A stretch of DNA of 44,479 nucleotides from positions 1 through 44,479 of the forward strand of contig NZ_JALUFF010000033.1 in the NCBI RefSeq assembly GCF_027052235.1. The letters run 5' to 3'. This stretch comes from Thermococcus sp. (GTDB lineage Archaea; Methanobacteriota_B; Thermococci; Thermococcales; Thermococcaceae). The notes under the pieces are model-generated. The model was not told the DNA's origin. It did no database searches and saw nothing but the letters and a program-made list of their open reading frames with translations. Below are positions 37,097 through 44,479 of the stretch, one piece after another. Positions within the stretch are counted from its first letter, which is position 1; the number at the start of each line of letters is the position of its first letter. The translations under genes were made by a program, and so were the position numbers.

Positions 37097-38356
37097 TCAC
37101 CTGTGAGTGACCTGTAGTGACATCTTCTTTGTTAATGTGGTTACTTTTGTGGCATATATGTAATTCCAATAAACCGGGACCTTGTAGACTACGTATATTG
37201 GCATTGTTCCCCCTTTCCCATCATGGTATTCAATGATAATGCCCTCCACGTCTATGTGGTTTCCTTTACGTAACAACGCACCATGACTAAATACAAACTT
37301 AAACGAATTGGATTCTGTTCCCGGGTATATGGGAAATTGCAAAGGTAATGAAGCCTGAGAATCTGGAACGAGGTCAGAAATTGGGTCAGGAACTCCAAAA
37401 TACCAAGATAACAGACTAAGCGCCCATTTTAGCAAATTCGGAGAACTTGGCTGGGAAGGCACATCGATAGGCCCTCCAATCCGATATATCCTGTCGTGGA
37501 TTGCATTTGTCCATGGTGCAGTAAGGCCTATTTCTATTGGATCGTTATAATTCCCGAGTTCTAAGGGGGTGCCCATGCTAATAAGGGCAAAGGATGTTCC
37601 CCGATCTATGTATTTTCCTTCATCTAAAATTTTAACTGCGACTTTGTAGTCCCCATAGTCTTTTATATACGTTGGGCCCTCAAAAGCATAACCTATGTGA
37701 ATATACCATTGTTCCTCATACGGATTGATCCCCTGGTAACTTACTATAACATATTCATCGTCTCTAACAACATCACTTCTAGTACCTCCTAACACATTCA
37801 TCCTGGTACTACTGCCTAGTTTTAGAATTTTAATTTTAGGAGATACAGCCAATGGCAACCAGTAGTTCTTATCAATGTCTACAGCAGGAATGTTCATAGA
37901 CTTAAAGAGTCTAGGTGCATATTCATTGATTGTGCTTAATGCGTATACTCCACCTTTGGTATCTTTAATGAATATCTCTACCTTACCGTCATCATAAACA
38001 TTGCCTTGGAGGATAGTGACCTTGTCTTTTTTTGAGTTATTGACCAAGAGTACATAACCATCAAAATATCTAGATCTAAATACTGAGAATCTCTTTTTGA
38101 TAAAAAGCCTAGACTTCCCATTAAGGATTATGACACTAATTGTATTCGTATTTAACCGGATTAATCCTGTGACATTTTTGTTTATTTCAATGCCTGTAGA
38201 GTACAGTTTTGTGCCAGGAGATGGATCATATAGTCCCCTGGCGGTAGTAGTTACACATTGATTTTTTAGAGGTAATTCCATAGCTGCCGTGCTTCCAGCT
38301 GTTACTCCGATCATCAGCAGTCCCAACAAGACTGCCATTAGAGGCTTCCATTCCAC
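37097..38356 (-). CDS. Secreted protein, unknown function, first gene of an exported cassette
   Basis: 419 aa from GTG 38356, which is preceded by GGAGGTGA at a 5-base gap; an in-frame GTG at 38383 lies near the predicted transcript start and would add 9 residues. Signal sequence PLMAVLLGLLMIGVTAGSTAA is followed by a mostly beta-strand extracellular domain with repeated YxxxV/I patterns and N-x-T/S sequons. No catalytic motif recognised. Strongly AT-rich relative to leuS on one side and the methyltransferase on the other, suggesting transfer. TATA GCTTATAAAGAC lies at 38402-38413 on the minus strand. Confidence 0.75.
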   Translation of the reverse strand: MEWKPLMAVLLGLLMIGVTAGSTAAMELPLKNQCVTTTARGLYDPSPGTKLYSTGIEINKNVTGLIRLNTNTISVIILNGKSRLFIKKRFSVFRSRYFDGYVLLVNNSKKDKVTILQGNVYDDGKVEIFIKDTKGGVYALSTINEYAPRLFKSMNIPAVDIDKNYWLPLAVSPKIKILKLGSSTRMNVLGGTRSDVVRDDEYVIVSYQGINPYEEQWYIHIGYAFEGPTYIKDYGDYKVAVKILDEGKYIDRGTSFALISMGTPLELGNYNDPIEIGLTAPWTNAIHDRIYRIGGPIDVPSQPSSPNLLKWALSLLSWYFGVPDPISDLVPDSQASLPLQFPIYPGTESNSFKFVFSHGALLRKGNHIDVEGIIIEYHDGKGGTMPIYVVYKVPVYWNYIYATKVTTLTKKMSLQVTHR

Positions 38357-38383
38357 ATGATTCACCTCCACTAGGTTTTGCAC

Positions 38384-38665
38384 TCAATTTTTGACCAGAC
38401 GTCTTTATAAGCTTTACTATGAAATTTAGTAGTTATTGATATTGCCAAAGTAATTTTATCAACACTATCTTGCCTCGGGTTTTTTGAGAGAAATAGGGAC
38501 AGGGCAAAGAAGTTGTATGGTCATGCAATCGGCGGGATAAGCCACCGGAAGAAAATCCTGCAAATCCAGAAATTCACCTCGCATAAAATTCTCCCCCACC
38601 TTATAAAACCTTTTCTCCGAAAACTCCTTAAAGAAAAAGTCCTTTGGCATTTTCCGGTGTTTTTC
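38384..38665. promoter_or_regulatory. Divergent intergenic region upstream of the exported cassette and the methyltransferase
   Basis: About 280 bases without a convincing gene. Contains the minus-strand TATA for the exported cassette (38402-38413) and a plus-strand TATA (CACCTTATAAAACC, 38597-38610, centre about 38604) giving a methyltransferase transcript start near 38630. An in-frame extension of the methyltransferase to TTG 38513 crosses that promoter and is not accepted. I see no repeat or stable structure. Confidence 0.45.
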
Positions 38666-39565
38666 ATGCTGGTTAGCGAGGAAACTTTTAAGAAGGACGT
38701 CCTCTCCAAAATTCCGCCCCGGAACGAGTCTCCACTATCTCCCAATTGGCTCCACATCGAGATGCTCGAACGCTTTCGTGTTCTTCAGTTTGCATCAATA
38801 AGAGAGGGCATGAACGTCCTCGAAATCGGATGTGGCGCACATGCCCTAACGGCGGTCCCACTAGCATATCTCGTCGGCGAAACCGGCCGCGTTGTGGCAG
38901 TCGATAAATCAAGGTGGTACTTCTTTGAAGAGATTACCTCGGTCACTGGCCTCAAGCACAGGATAATCCCACTAAAGCTCGACGCAAGGGAACTGCCCTT
39001 TCCGTTTAGGGCCTTCGATTTGGCCGTCCTCGTGCACGGAATACGGAGCCTGAACAACGAGGAAACGATGGTAAAAGTAATCTCAGAGATGCTCCGCGTT
39101 GCGGATAGGGTCTTCATAGCCGAGAGCCTGCCGGTAGCGAACAACGAGAGACAGAAGGCACACCTCGAATTCTACAACCTGCGCGAGGAAATCTTTGAGG
39201 CCCTCTTCGGCGAGAAGGACGACCTGCACTACCCAACGTTGGAGGAACTCAGAGAACTCGTCGAAAAAGCCGGAGGAAGAATAATCGAAAGCGGGACCTT
39301 CGAACCGGGCCTTCCGCATCACTTAGCCTATATCCCGCGGGAGTACGTGGAGAGAATAAAAGATGAGAAAAAGCGCACCGAGCTTTTAAAAAGATGGGAT
39401 ATCGCCTACGAGAAGTGGAAAGAAGGAGCGGAACACCCGCCGGTGGGGTGGATTCTGGCAGAAAGTCACTTCTCGACTACAACTTCTACACGGCCGAGGA
39501 GGAGGACTAACAGGAGAACCAGCACTATGAGGCCCTTTAGAAGTGACGAAACCCATGGCGGGTAA
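38666..39565 (+). CDS. SAM-dependent methyltransferase, class I
   Basis: 299 aa. SAM-binding motif I as VLEIGCGAHALTAVPLA (about residues 48-64), acidic residue in RVVAVDKSRW and motif IV region AFDLAVLVHGI. Substrate unknown. ATG 38666 has CCGGTG upstream and lies 36 bases after the predicted start. The last about 33 residues (STTTSTRPRRRTNRRTSTMRP) are low-complexity Thr/Arg and coincide exactly with the antisense of the convergent gene, so the natural C terminus was probably shorter and the original stop has been lost or shifted. Confidence 0.85.
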   Translation: MLVSEETFKKDVLSKIPPRNESPLSPNWLHIEMLERFRVLQFASIREGMNVLEIGCGAHALTAVPLAYLVGETGRVVAVDKSRWYFFEEITSVTGLKHRIIPLKLDARELPFPFRAFDLAVLVHGIRSLNNEETMVKVISEMLRVADRVFIAESLPVANNERQKAHLEFYNLREEIFEALFGEKDDLHYPTLEELRELVEKAGGRIIESGTFEPGLPHHLAYIPREYVERIKDEKKRTELLKRWDIAYEKWKEGAEHPPVGWILAESHFSTTTSTRPRRRTNRRTSTMRPFRSDETHGG

Positions 39566-40074
39566 GGTCCGGGTATTTCTTCATCGGAGCGAAGAACTGT
39601 CCCATCATCAGAGACCTTTGCATTCCGGGGCATTTTTAAGAGCACGAGCGCAGTGAGGAAGTCGCCCGCCATGCCGACGGTGTTGAAGATGTAAACGAGC
39701 GCCCAGAAGTCGGAGCGGAAGACCCAAGCAAGGGATATTGAAATGGCCGAGAGTGCCAGCGGAGAAAGGCAAACGAGGACATACTTCTCCGCGGGCAATG
39801 GAGTCTCGATGGCCACGTAGGGTGTTAAAGCAAACTTGTTAATCGTCGTAACGCCGAATCTCACTCTGGCCCGGAGAAGCTTTGCCGTCAAGGCATGGAG
39901 GCCCTCGTGGAGTGGAACTACTAAAACCCACGGCAGGAGGAGGAAGTAAAGGGCATCGCCCGGGGAGCTCACGGAAACTTCCACCCAGGGGACGGCCAGG
40001 GACGACAGAAACAAGAGGAGCAGGGATAGGATAACGATATCTGAGGAATAATCGGAGAGCCTGAGCTCTCCCAT
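39466..40074 (-). CDS. Zincin-like membrane protease of the DUF3267 type (putative)
   Basis: 202 aa with about five hydrophobic segments. HEGLHALTAK (about residues 58-67) is an HExxH zinc-protease motif in a membrane helix, and MAGDFLTALVLL could supply a third ligand, as in DUF3267/M50-like families. ATG 40074 overlaps the idsA stop (TGATG), so it is translated from the idsA transcript. Its 3' 100 bases overlap the convergent methyltransferase. Substrate unknown. Confidence 0.75.
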   Translation of the reverse strand: MGELRLSDYSSDIVILSLLLLFLSSLAVPWVEVSVSSPGDALYFLLLPWVLVVPLHEGLHALTAKLLRARVRFGVTTINKFALTPYVAIETPLPAEKYVLVCLSPLALSAISISLAWVFRSDFWALVYIFNTVGMAGDFLTALVLLKMPRNAKVSDDGTVLRSDEEIPGPYPPWVSSLLKGLIVLVLLLVLLLGRVEVVVEK

Positions 40075-41105
40075 CAAAACTCCCTCTCGACCAGAAACTC
40101 CGCCAAAAGCTCCAAGTCTCTCCTGGCTTCGCTCTCGGGGAGAACTTTTAACGCTTCGTTGGCTTCCCTGACGAGGTCTTTCGCATAGCGAGCGGCGTAG
40201 TCAATGCTCCCGTACTTCTTGAGGAGCTCGATGGCTTTGGTGACCTCTTCCTTAACCCTCTCGTCGTGTATGAGGGCATCACCCTTAGCATCGCCGGCGT
40301 ACTTGCCGAAGACCTTCAGGAACTCGGCCTTGTCCTCCTCGCTGGCTTTGCTAAAGAAGTGGCTCACTATGAGGGTCTTCTTGCCCTTCCTTATGTCGCT
40401 TCCCACAGGTTTTCCGAGCTTCTCCTCGTCGGCTATTAGGTCAAGAACATCGTCCCATATCTGGAAGGCTATGCCCACGTTCATGCCCCACTTTGATAAA
40501 GCTTGAATGTACTCCTCGTTATCGGTTCCGACTATCGCGCCGATTTCCGCCGAGCCCTGAAAGAGTGCCCCTGTCTTTCCGCTTATCATCCTGAGGTACT
40601 CCTCAACGGTGACTTCATCGCGCGTCTCGAACTCTATGTCCAAAGCCTGGCCCTCGCAGAGCATGTTGGAAGTCCTGACGAGGACGTCGAGGATTCTAGC
40701 CTTCTTCTCGGGGGAAACATTGGCCCTGGCTATCGCCTCAAAGGCCTTGCTGAAGAGTAAATCACCAGCAAGGATTGCCATGTTGACGCCCCAGAGCTTG
40801 TGGACGGTCGGCCTTCCGCGCCTCAGCTCGTCCATGTCCATTATATCGTCATGAACCAGCGAGTAGTTGTGGATGAACTCGACGGAAGCAGCTGGATAGA
40901 GGGCCTTCTTCGGGTCACCGCCGACTGCCTCAGTAGCGCGGAGGACGACAAAGGGCCTTACGCGCTTTCCACCCGCGAGCGGGTAGTGCCTGGCCGCTTT
41001 GTATAGCTCCAGCGGTTCCTTCTCGGGAACGAGCTCCAGAATGATCCTGTCAACGTCCCTGGCTTTATCCTTAATCCTTGCGAACAGCTCATCGTATTTC
41101 CCCAT
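40074..41105 (-). CDS. idsA: Polyprenyl (farnesyl/geranylgeranyl) diphosphate synthase
   Basis: 343 aa. First Asp-rich motif in VHDDIMDMDELRRGRPTVH and second in FQIWDDVLDLIAD, with the chain-length region just upstream of the first. It condenses isopentenyl diphosphate to C15/C20 prenyl diphosphates for archaeal membrane ether lipids. ATG 41105 follows GGGGTGATT. Lies downstream of the RNase J and fni genes on the same strand, a grouping with isopentenyl-PP isomerase that makes pathway sense. Confidence 0.94.
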   Translation of the reverse strand: MGKYDELFARIKDKARDVDRIILELVPEKEPLELYKAARHYPLAGGKRVRPFVVLRATEAVGGDPKKALYPAASVEFIHNYSLVHDDIMDMDELRRGRPTVHKLWGVNMAILAGDLLFSKAFEAIARANVSPEKKARILDVLVRTSNMLCEGQALDIEFETRDEVTVEEYLRMISGKTGALFQGSAEIGAIVGTDNEEYIQALSKWGMNVGIAFQIWDDVLDLIADEEKLGKPVGSDIRKGKKTLIVSHFFSKASEEDKAEFLKVFGKYAGDAKGDALIHDERVKEEVTKAIELLKKYGSIDYAARYAKDLVREANEALKVLPESEARRDLELLAEFLVEREF

Positions 41106-41171
41106 GCAATCACCCCGTGAGTGTGAGATGAACTCAAACCAAGGAGAAAAAGGAGAACCCCTTTATCAGCT

Positions 41172-42518
41172 TTACCCTATCTTCACCACGTGGCCGTTCC
41201 TCGAAACGAAGACGTCCTTGCCTATGAGGTAGCCCTCTTCTTCAGCGAGCTCCGCGTAGTGGGTCAGCATCCTGAAGTCGCCGTGGGCTGGGACGATGTT
41301 CTCGGGGTTGAGCATTCTCACCAGGTAGCGGTGGTCTTCCCTGCTCGCGTGACCGCTGACGTGCATGTCCTTTATCATCCTGACGCCCTTCATCCTGAGC
41401 TTTGTTTCAAGCTTGTAGCGCTGGGCGAGGTTTATGGGGTTGGGTATCGTTCCCGCGGAGAATACAACGGTGTCCCTCTCGCCGATGTCGTAGAGCTCGC
41501 CGTCGGCCATTCTCGTTAGAACAGCCCCGGGTTCACCCTGATGGCCGGTGACGATGAGAAGGTAGTTCTCCCTCGCTTGGCTGACCTCCTTGAGAACCTT
41601 CCTGACGGCGTTAGGGCTTCTAACGGCCCTCGCCCCCTTCATCTTTATGAGGCCGAGCTGTTTCGCTATTCCAGTGTACTTCGCGAGGGATCTGCCAACA
41701 AAAACCGCCTGCCTGCCCATCTCGTTCGCTATCCATATCAGCTCCTGAAGCCGGGCGATGTGGCTCGCGAAGGTCGTCGCAATAAGCCCAACCTCTTCCC
41801 TCCCCTCGTAGAGGAAAAAGTCCTCAAGGAGCATCTGGGCGACGCGCTCGCTGGGGGTCTTGGTTGGTTCAGCAACGCGCGTTGATTCCGCTATGAGCAC
41901 CTTAACGCCCTCCTTACCGAGCTCCTTTAACCTTTTGTAGTCAGGCCTCTCGCCGAGCGGGCTGTTGTTGTCGAACTTGAAGTCGCCGGTGTGGACAACT
42001 GCACCCTCTGGCGTGTGGACGACGACCATAGAAGCTTGGGGAATGGAGTGGGTCGAGCGGACGAACTCTATGGCCAAGTTCTCGCTCACCTGCACTATCT
42101 CGCCGTATTCGGTCTCGTACATCGGGTTCTTGACCTCAAAGTACTCCTCGCTCTTGACCTCGCTCTTGGCGAGCTTTACCGTGTAGGGTGTGCCGTAGAT
42201 CGGTACGTCCGGGTAGTGGGGGCCGAGCTTTCCAATCGCCCCAATGTGGTCGAGGTGGCCGTGGGTGAGGGTTATCGCGACAACCTTTCTGTTCTTACCG
42301 CCCTTCCAGAGGATTCTGTCGTCGGGGATTGCCCCGAGGCGCTGGAGCTCCTTGTCGGAGAACTTCTGGATGTTAGTGTCCTCGTGGATGAGAACCCGAT
42401 CGAGCATTATGCCCATGTCTATTATAACGACCTCTTCCCTTCCCCCGTCGGAGTAGCCCACTGCTGTCATGTTCTTACCTACTTCCTCGTAACCGCTAAT
42501 CGTGTAGATTTTTATCAT
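41172..42518 (-). CDS. rnj: Archaeal RNase J, beta-CASP 5'-3' exoribonuclease
   Basis: 448 aa. Metallo-beta-lactamase motifs THGHLDHIGAIGKLG (motif 2), HTGDFKFDNNS (motif 3), beta-CASP LIAESTRVAEP, GHASREDH and PAHGDFRM. Archaeal RNase J degrades RNA 5' to 3'. I choose ATG 42518 (MIKIYTISGYEEVGKN) because GGGAGG then lies at the 9-base spacing used elsewhere here; ATG 42524 two codons earlier is 3 bases from that site. The leader begins with a strong hairpin directly adjoining the ribosome binding site. Confidence 0.94.
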   Translation of the reverse strand: MIKIYTISGYEEVGKNMTAVGYSDGGREEVVIIDMGIMLDRVLIHEDTNIQKFSDKELQRLGAIPDDRILWKGGKNRKVVAITLTHGHLDHIGAIGKLGPHYPDVPIYGTPYTVKLAKSEVKSEEYFEVKNPMYETEYGEIVQVSENLAIEFVRSTHSIPQASMVVVHTPEGAVVHTGDFKFDNNSPLGERPDYKRLKELGKEGVKVLIAESTRVAEPTKTPSERVAQMLLEDFFLYEGREEVGLIATTFASHIARLQELIWIANEMGRQAVFVGRSLAKYTGIAKQLGLIKMKGARAVRSPNAVRKVLKEVSQARENYLLIVTGHQGEPGAVLTRMADGELYDIGERDTVVFSAGTIPNPINLAQRYKLETKLRMKGVRMIKDMHVSGHASREDHRYLVRMLNPENIVPAHGDFRMLTHYAELAEEEGYLIGKDVFVSRNGHVVKIG

Positions 42519-42527
42519 GCTCATCAG

Positions 42528-42561
42528 CCTCCCGCCCCAGGCCTCTCATGAGGCGTGGGGC
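42528..42561 (-). promoter_or_regulatory. Hairpin in the RNase J leader, abutting its ribosome binding site
   Basis: Minus-strand RNA GCCCCA-C-GCCTC-ATGA-GAGGC-C-TGGGGC (42561 to 42534) folds as 6 bp, a C-C mismatch and 5 bp with a 4-nt loop, then GGGAGG (42533-42528). The TATA at 42587-42597 predicts a start near 42566, so the hairpin would sit at the very 5' end. Confidence 0.65.
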
Positions 42562-42586
42562 TGCGTTGGCCCTACTTCTCGGGAGG

Positions 42587-42600
42587 GTTTAAAAAGGTGT
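42587..42600 (-). promoter_or_regulatory. RNase J promoter
   Basis: Minus strand ACACCTTTTTAAACC has TATA core CTTTTTAAA centred at about 42592; transcription start expected near 42566. Confidence 0.6.
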
Positions 42601-42607
42601 GCATTCA

Positions 42608-42916
42608 TTACTCCTTTCTTCCAAAATACCAAGATAGGGGTATTCCCATCAGCGATGCCACGATTAGACCCGCAGGCATCCACCAGATTCCGTTCCAGCC
42701 CATAAACCAAGTTCCATCAGCGTAGTAAGAGTAAACTGTCCCCACCAATGCACCCAATAGATAGAAGACGTTCCTTCGGGGAGTGGTTTTAAACTTCATG
42801 ATGATCGCTTCAATAAAGGATACCGCAACGGAAAGGGCCATCGTAAAGGGATTACAGGTGAGTGCAAAGCCCTCTATGAAGTCTGCAATGAGCCGGCCCC
42901 TTGATTCTTCCCCCAT
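42608..42916 (-). CDS. Small membrane protein, function unknown
   Basis: 102 aa with about three hydrophobic segments (FTMALSVAVSFIEAIIM, VFYLLGALVGTVYSYY, WWMPAGLIVASLMGIPL) and a Trp-rich stretch (TWFMGWNGIWW). ATG 42916 is only a few bases after the transcript start predicted from TATA CTTTTTAAAC (about 42943-42952), with no clear ribosome binding site, so it may be nearly leaderless. It separates fni from rnj. No family recognised. Confidence 0.7.
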   Translation of the reverse strand: MGEESRGRLIADFIEGFALTCNPFTMALSVAVSFIEAIIMKFKTTPRRNVFYLLGALVGTVYSYYADGTWFMGWNGIWWMPAGLIVASLMGIPLSWYFGRKE

Positions 42917-42971
42917 AGCCGTCCCGAGATTTGTACAATAGAAAGTTTAAAAAGATAACTCAAGAGAGACG

Positions 42972-44090
42972 TCACCTATTCCGCAGGTAGTTCATCAAAT
43001 CAATCCTCTGCTCCAGCCACTCCCGGGTGAAGCCAGTAACCACGAGCGGAACTTTTCTGAGCTCTTCAACGTTCTTAGCACCTACCAGAAACATGGCGTT
43101 CCTTATCTCCTCGATGTATCTCCTCAGGATTTTGATTACGCCCTCGACGTCCCCCTTAACTGCGGGCTTGAGAAGCGGTAACGCAACACCGGCGAAGGTC
43201 GCTCCCATAGCTAAAGCTTTCGCCATCGTTATTCCGTCGCGCATTCCGCCTGTGGCTATTATCGGCAGATCGGTCGAATAGCGCACTTCAGCCACGCTTA
43301 TGGCCGTTTTAATCCCCCAGTCCCAGAAGCGTAAAGCCAAGTCCCTTCCAATCTCGTCCTTGGCGCGGTAATACTCGACCGCGCTCCAGCTCGTCCCGCC
43401 GAGGCCACCAATGTCTATCGCGTCAATCCCTATGCTCTCAAGCCTTATCGCAACTTCCTTGGAAACTCCGGCACCGGTTTCCTTGGCTATTATCGGATAG
43501 GGGAACTCGGCCTTGAGCTCGGCCAACGCTTTGAGAACGCCCCTGTACTGAGTATCCCCCTCGGGCTGGACGCTCTCCTGCAGGGGGTTCATATGTATTG
43601 CCAGAGCATCGGCCTGAATCGTCTCGACGGCCTTCAAAGCCTCCTCAAGCCCGTACCTTTCGGGAATCGTCTCAGAGAACTGGGGGGCGCCTAAGTTGCC
43701 GACGAGGAAAACATCTGGAGCGACATCGCGAACGTAGTAGCTCTCCCACGTTTCTGGCTTCCTTATCATCGCCCTCTGACTTCCAACTCCCATCGGGATG
43801 TTGAGTTCCTGAGCGGCTTTGGCTAAAGTCCTGTTTATCCTTCCGGCGAGCTGTGAGCCCTTCGTTCCGCCGGTCATTCCGGCTATGAAAATCGGGTAGT
43901 CAAAGCGCCTGCCCAAAAACTCGACGCTCAGATCAACTTCATCCTTGTCTATCTCAGGTAAACTCATGTGGACGAAGTGTACATCCTCAAACCCGTTGGA
44001 AACGTGGGCCTGCACGTTCCTCTTTAGGCAGTGCTCTATGTGCTCGAACTTCCTGATGACCGTGAGCTCTTCCTTGTCAAAGGCCTCCAT
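42972..44090 (-). CDS. fni: Isopentenyl-diphosphate delta-isomerase, type 2 (FMN-dependent)
   Basis: 372 aa. TIM-barrel with FIAGMTGGT (about residues 69-77), [18 protein letters not shown] with catalytic Gln/His region, [12 protein letters not shown] and the FMN-phosphate site ATGGMRDG. It interconverts IPP and DMAPP for archaeal lipids using reduced FMN. Lies upstream of idsA on the same strand with the RNase J gene between. ATG 44090 has GGTGGTG upstream. Confidence 0.95.
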   Translation of the reverse strand: MEAFDKEELTVIRKFEHIEHCLKRNVQAHVSNGFEDVHFVHMSLPEIDKDEVDLSVEFLGRRFDYPIFIAGMTGGTKGSQLAGRINRTLAKAAQELNIPMGVGSQRAMIRKPETWESYYVRDVAPDVFLVGNLGAPQFSETIPERYGLEEALKAVETIQADALAIHMNPLQESVQPEGDTQYRGVLKALAELKAEFPYPIIAKETGAGVSKEVAIRLESIGIDAIDIGGLGGTSWSAVEYYRAKDEIGRDLALRFWDWGIKTAISVAEVRYSTDLPIIATGGMRDGITMAKALAMGATFAGVALPLLKPAVKGDVEGVIKILRRYIEEIRNAMFLVGAKNVEELRKVPLVVTGFTREWLEQRIDLMNYLRNR

Positions 44091-44145
44091 TCACACCACC
44101 GAAGGAGGAAGGAAAGCGGAAGTTAAGAGGTTTTTGGAACCTTGG

Positions 44146-44181
44146 AAACCTTTATACGCATTAAAACCCAACTTATATTAT
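44146..44181 (+). promoter_or_regulatory. Promoter of the AOR-family gene
   Basis: Two AT elements, ACCTTTATACGC (about 44147-44158) and AACTTATATTATT (44170-44182). The first gives a start near 44179, which leaves the GGGGATGTG ribosome binding site intact before ATG 44209; the second would start near 44200. Confidence 0.45.
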
Positions 44182-44208
44182 TGTAACTTCACGCCGGGGA
44201 TGTGAAAG

Positions 44209-44479
44209 ATGTCAATGCCAACGGACAGAGAAAGCCAGATTCTTTTCATCGACCTGAGCCGGGGAAAGGCCGTTAAGCAGCCCGTGAAGCCGGAAGATAC
44301 CAAGCTCTACCTCGGCGGTAGGGGCTTCAACTCAAAAACCCTTTTCGAGATGCTCGACGGCCCGATAGACCCCCTTAGCGTTGAGAACGTCATAGCCCTC
44401 GGAAACGGGACCTTTGCCGGAACGGCACTCCCCATGACGAGCAGGCTCCACATAAGTACCGTCTCGCCCCTCTCAGGAA
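44209..44479 (+). CDS. Aldehyde ferredoxin oxidoreductase family (tungsten), N-terminal fragment
   Basis: 90 codons visible, cut by the window edge. ILFIDLSRGKAVKQP followed by LYLGGRGFNSKTLFEML and NVIALGNGTFAGTALPMTSR matches the N-terminal tungstopterin-binding domain of AOR-family enzymes (AOR/WOR type; the GGRGF segment is characteristic). It would oxidise aldehydes from amino acid fermentation with ferredoxin as acceptor. The subfamily cannot be decided without the rest. Divergent from fni. Confidence 0.85.
   Translation, partial: MSMPTDRESQILFIDLSRGKAVKQPVKPEDTKLYLGGRGFNSKTLFEMLDGPIDPLSVENVIALGNGTFAGTALPMTSRLHISTVSPLSG

Noticed and set aside
38465-38650. 61-codon minus-strand frame in the divergent gap
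   Set aside because: No promoter or ribosome binding site, and it overlaps the plus-strand promoter of the methyltransferase.

Overview
The window is typical Thermococcales (Thermococcus-like) chromosome. It has archaeal information-processing genes (MCM helicase with inteins, aIF2-beta, FttA/aCPSF1, proteasome beta, L15e, Rpp30, RNase J), hyperthermophile metabolism (glutamate dehydrogenase, GH57 branching enzyme, TrpB2, a tungsten-type aldehyde ferredoxin oxidoreductase) and ether-lipid precursor genes. Genes are tightly packed with strong GGAGGTGAT-type ribosome binding sites and BRE/TATA promoters about 26 nt upstream of inferred transcript starts. I see no CRISPR array, tRNA, rRNA or insertion sequence.

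Layout. 1-2527: 3' part of an intein-bearing replicative MCM gene, then aIF2-beta. 2627-6257: four-gene sodium-pumping methylmalonyl-CoA decarboxylase operon. 6286-8854 (minus): proteasome beta then the termination nuclease FttA. 8956-10122: a P-loop-like / deoxyribosyltransferase-like fusion. 10391-15148: complete branched-chain amino acid ABC transporter (livKGFHM), convergent with gdhA (15201-16466). 16467-17049 carries a convincing C/D box sRNA on the minus strand and the leader of an NSS-family Na+/amino acid symporter, which is followed by a 35-residue MetS-like small subunit. 18762-24815: membrane protein, PII-like protein with a shortened T-loop, GH57 branching enzyme, RqcH, small membrane protein, NikR. 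24898-26920: conserved hypothetical plus a tandem pair of paralogous exported proteins. 27246-29567: TrpB2 behind a long structured leader, and an unrecognised protein. 29560-32235 (minus): L15e ... DUF54 RNA-binding protein, Rpp30; the block is interrupted by an AT-rich orphan gene and an orphan plus-strand hairpin RNA. 32361-36524: prolidase, then leucyl-tRNA synthetase behind a structured leader with a possible leader peptide. 36553-38356 (minus): AT-rich exported two-gene cassette. 38666-44090: methyltransferase, zincin-like membrane protein and the isoprenoid block (idsA, RNase J, small membrane protein, fni). 44209-end: start of an AOR-family oxidoreductase.

Theme. Much of the window is amino acid and peptide economy: import (Liv, NSS), peptide cleavage (prolidase, proteasome), oxidation (GDH, AOR) and Na+-coupled energy conservation from methylmalonyl-CoA decarboxylation. 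The least ordinary content is non-coding. It comprises a C/D sRNA, three leaders in which a tiny ORF sits exactly where the TATA box predicts transcription to start (symporter, trpB2, leuS), and a hairpin at the predicted 5' end of the RNase J mRNA. Functions are homology-level readings from the sequence; no database search was run.
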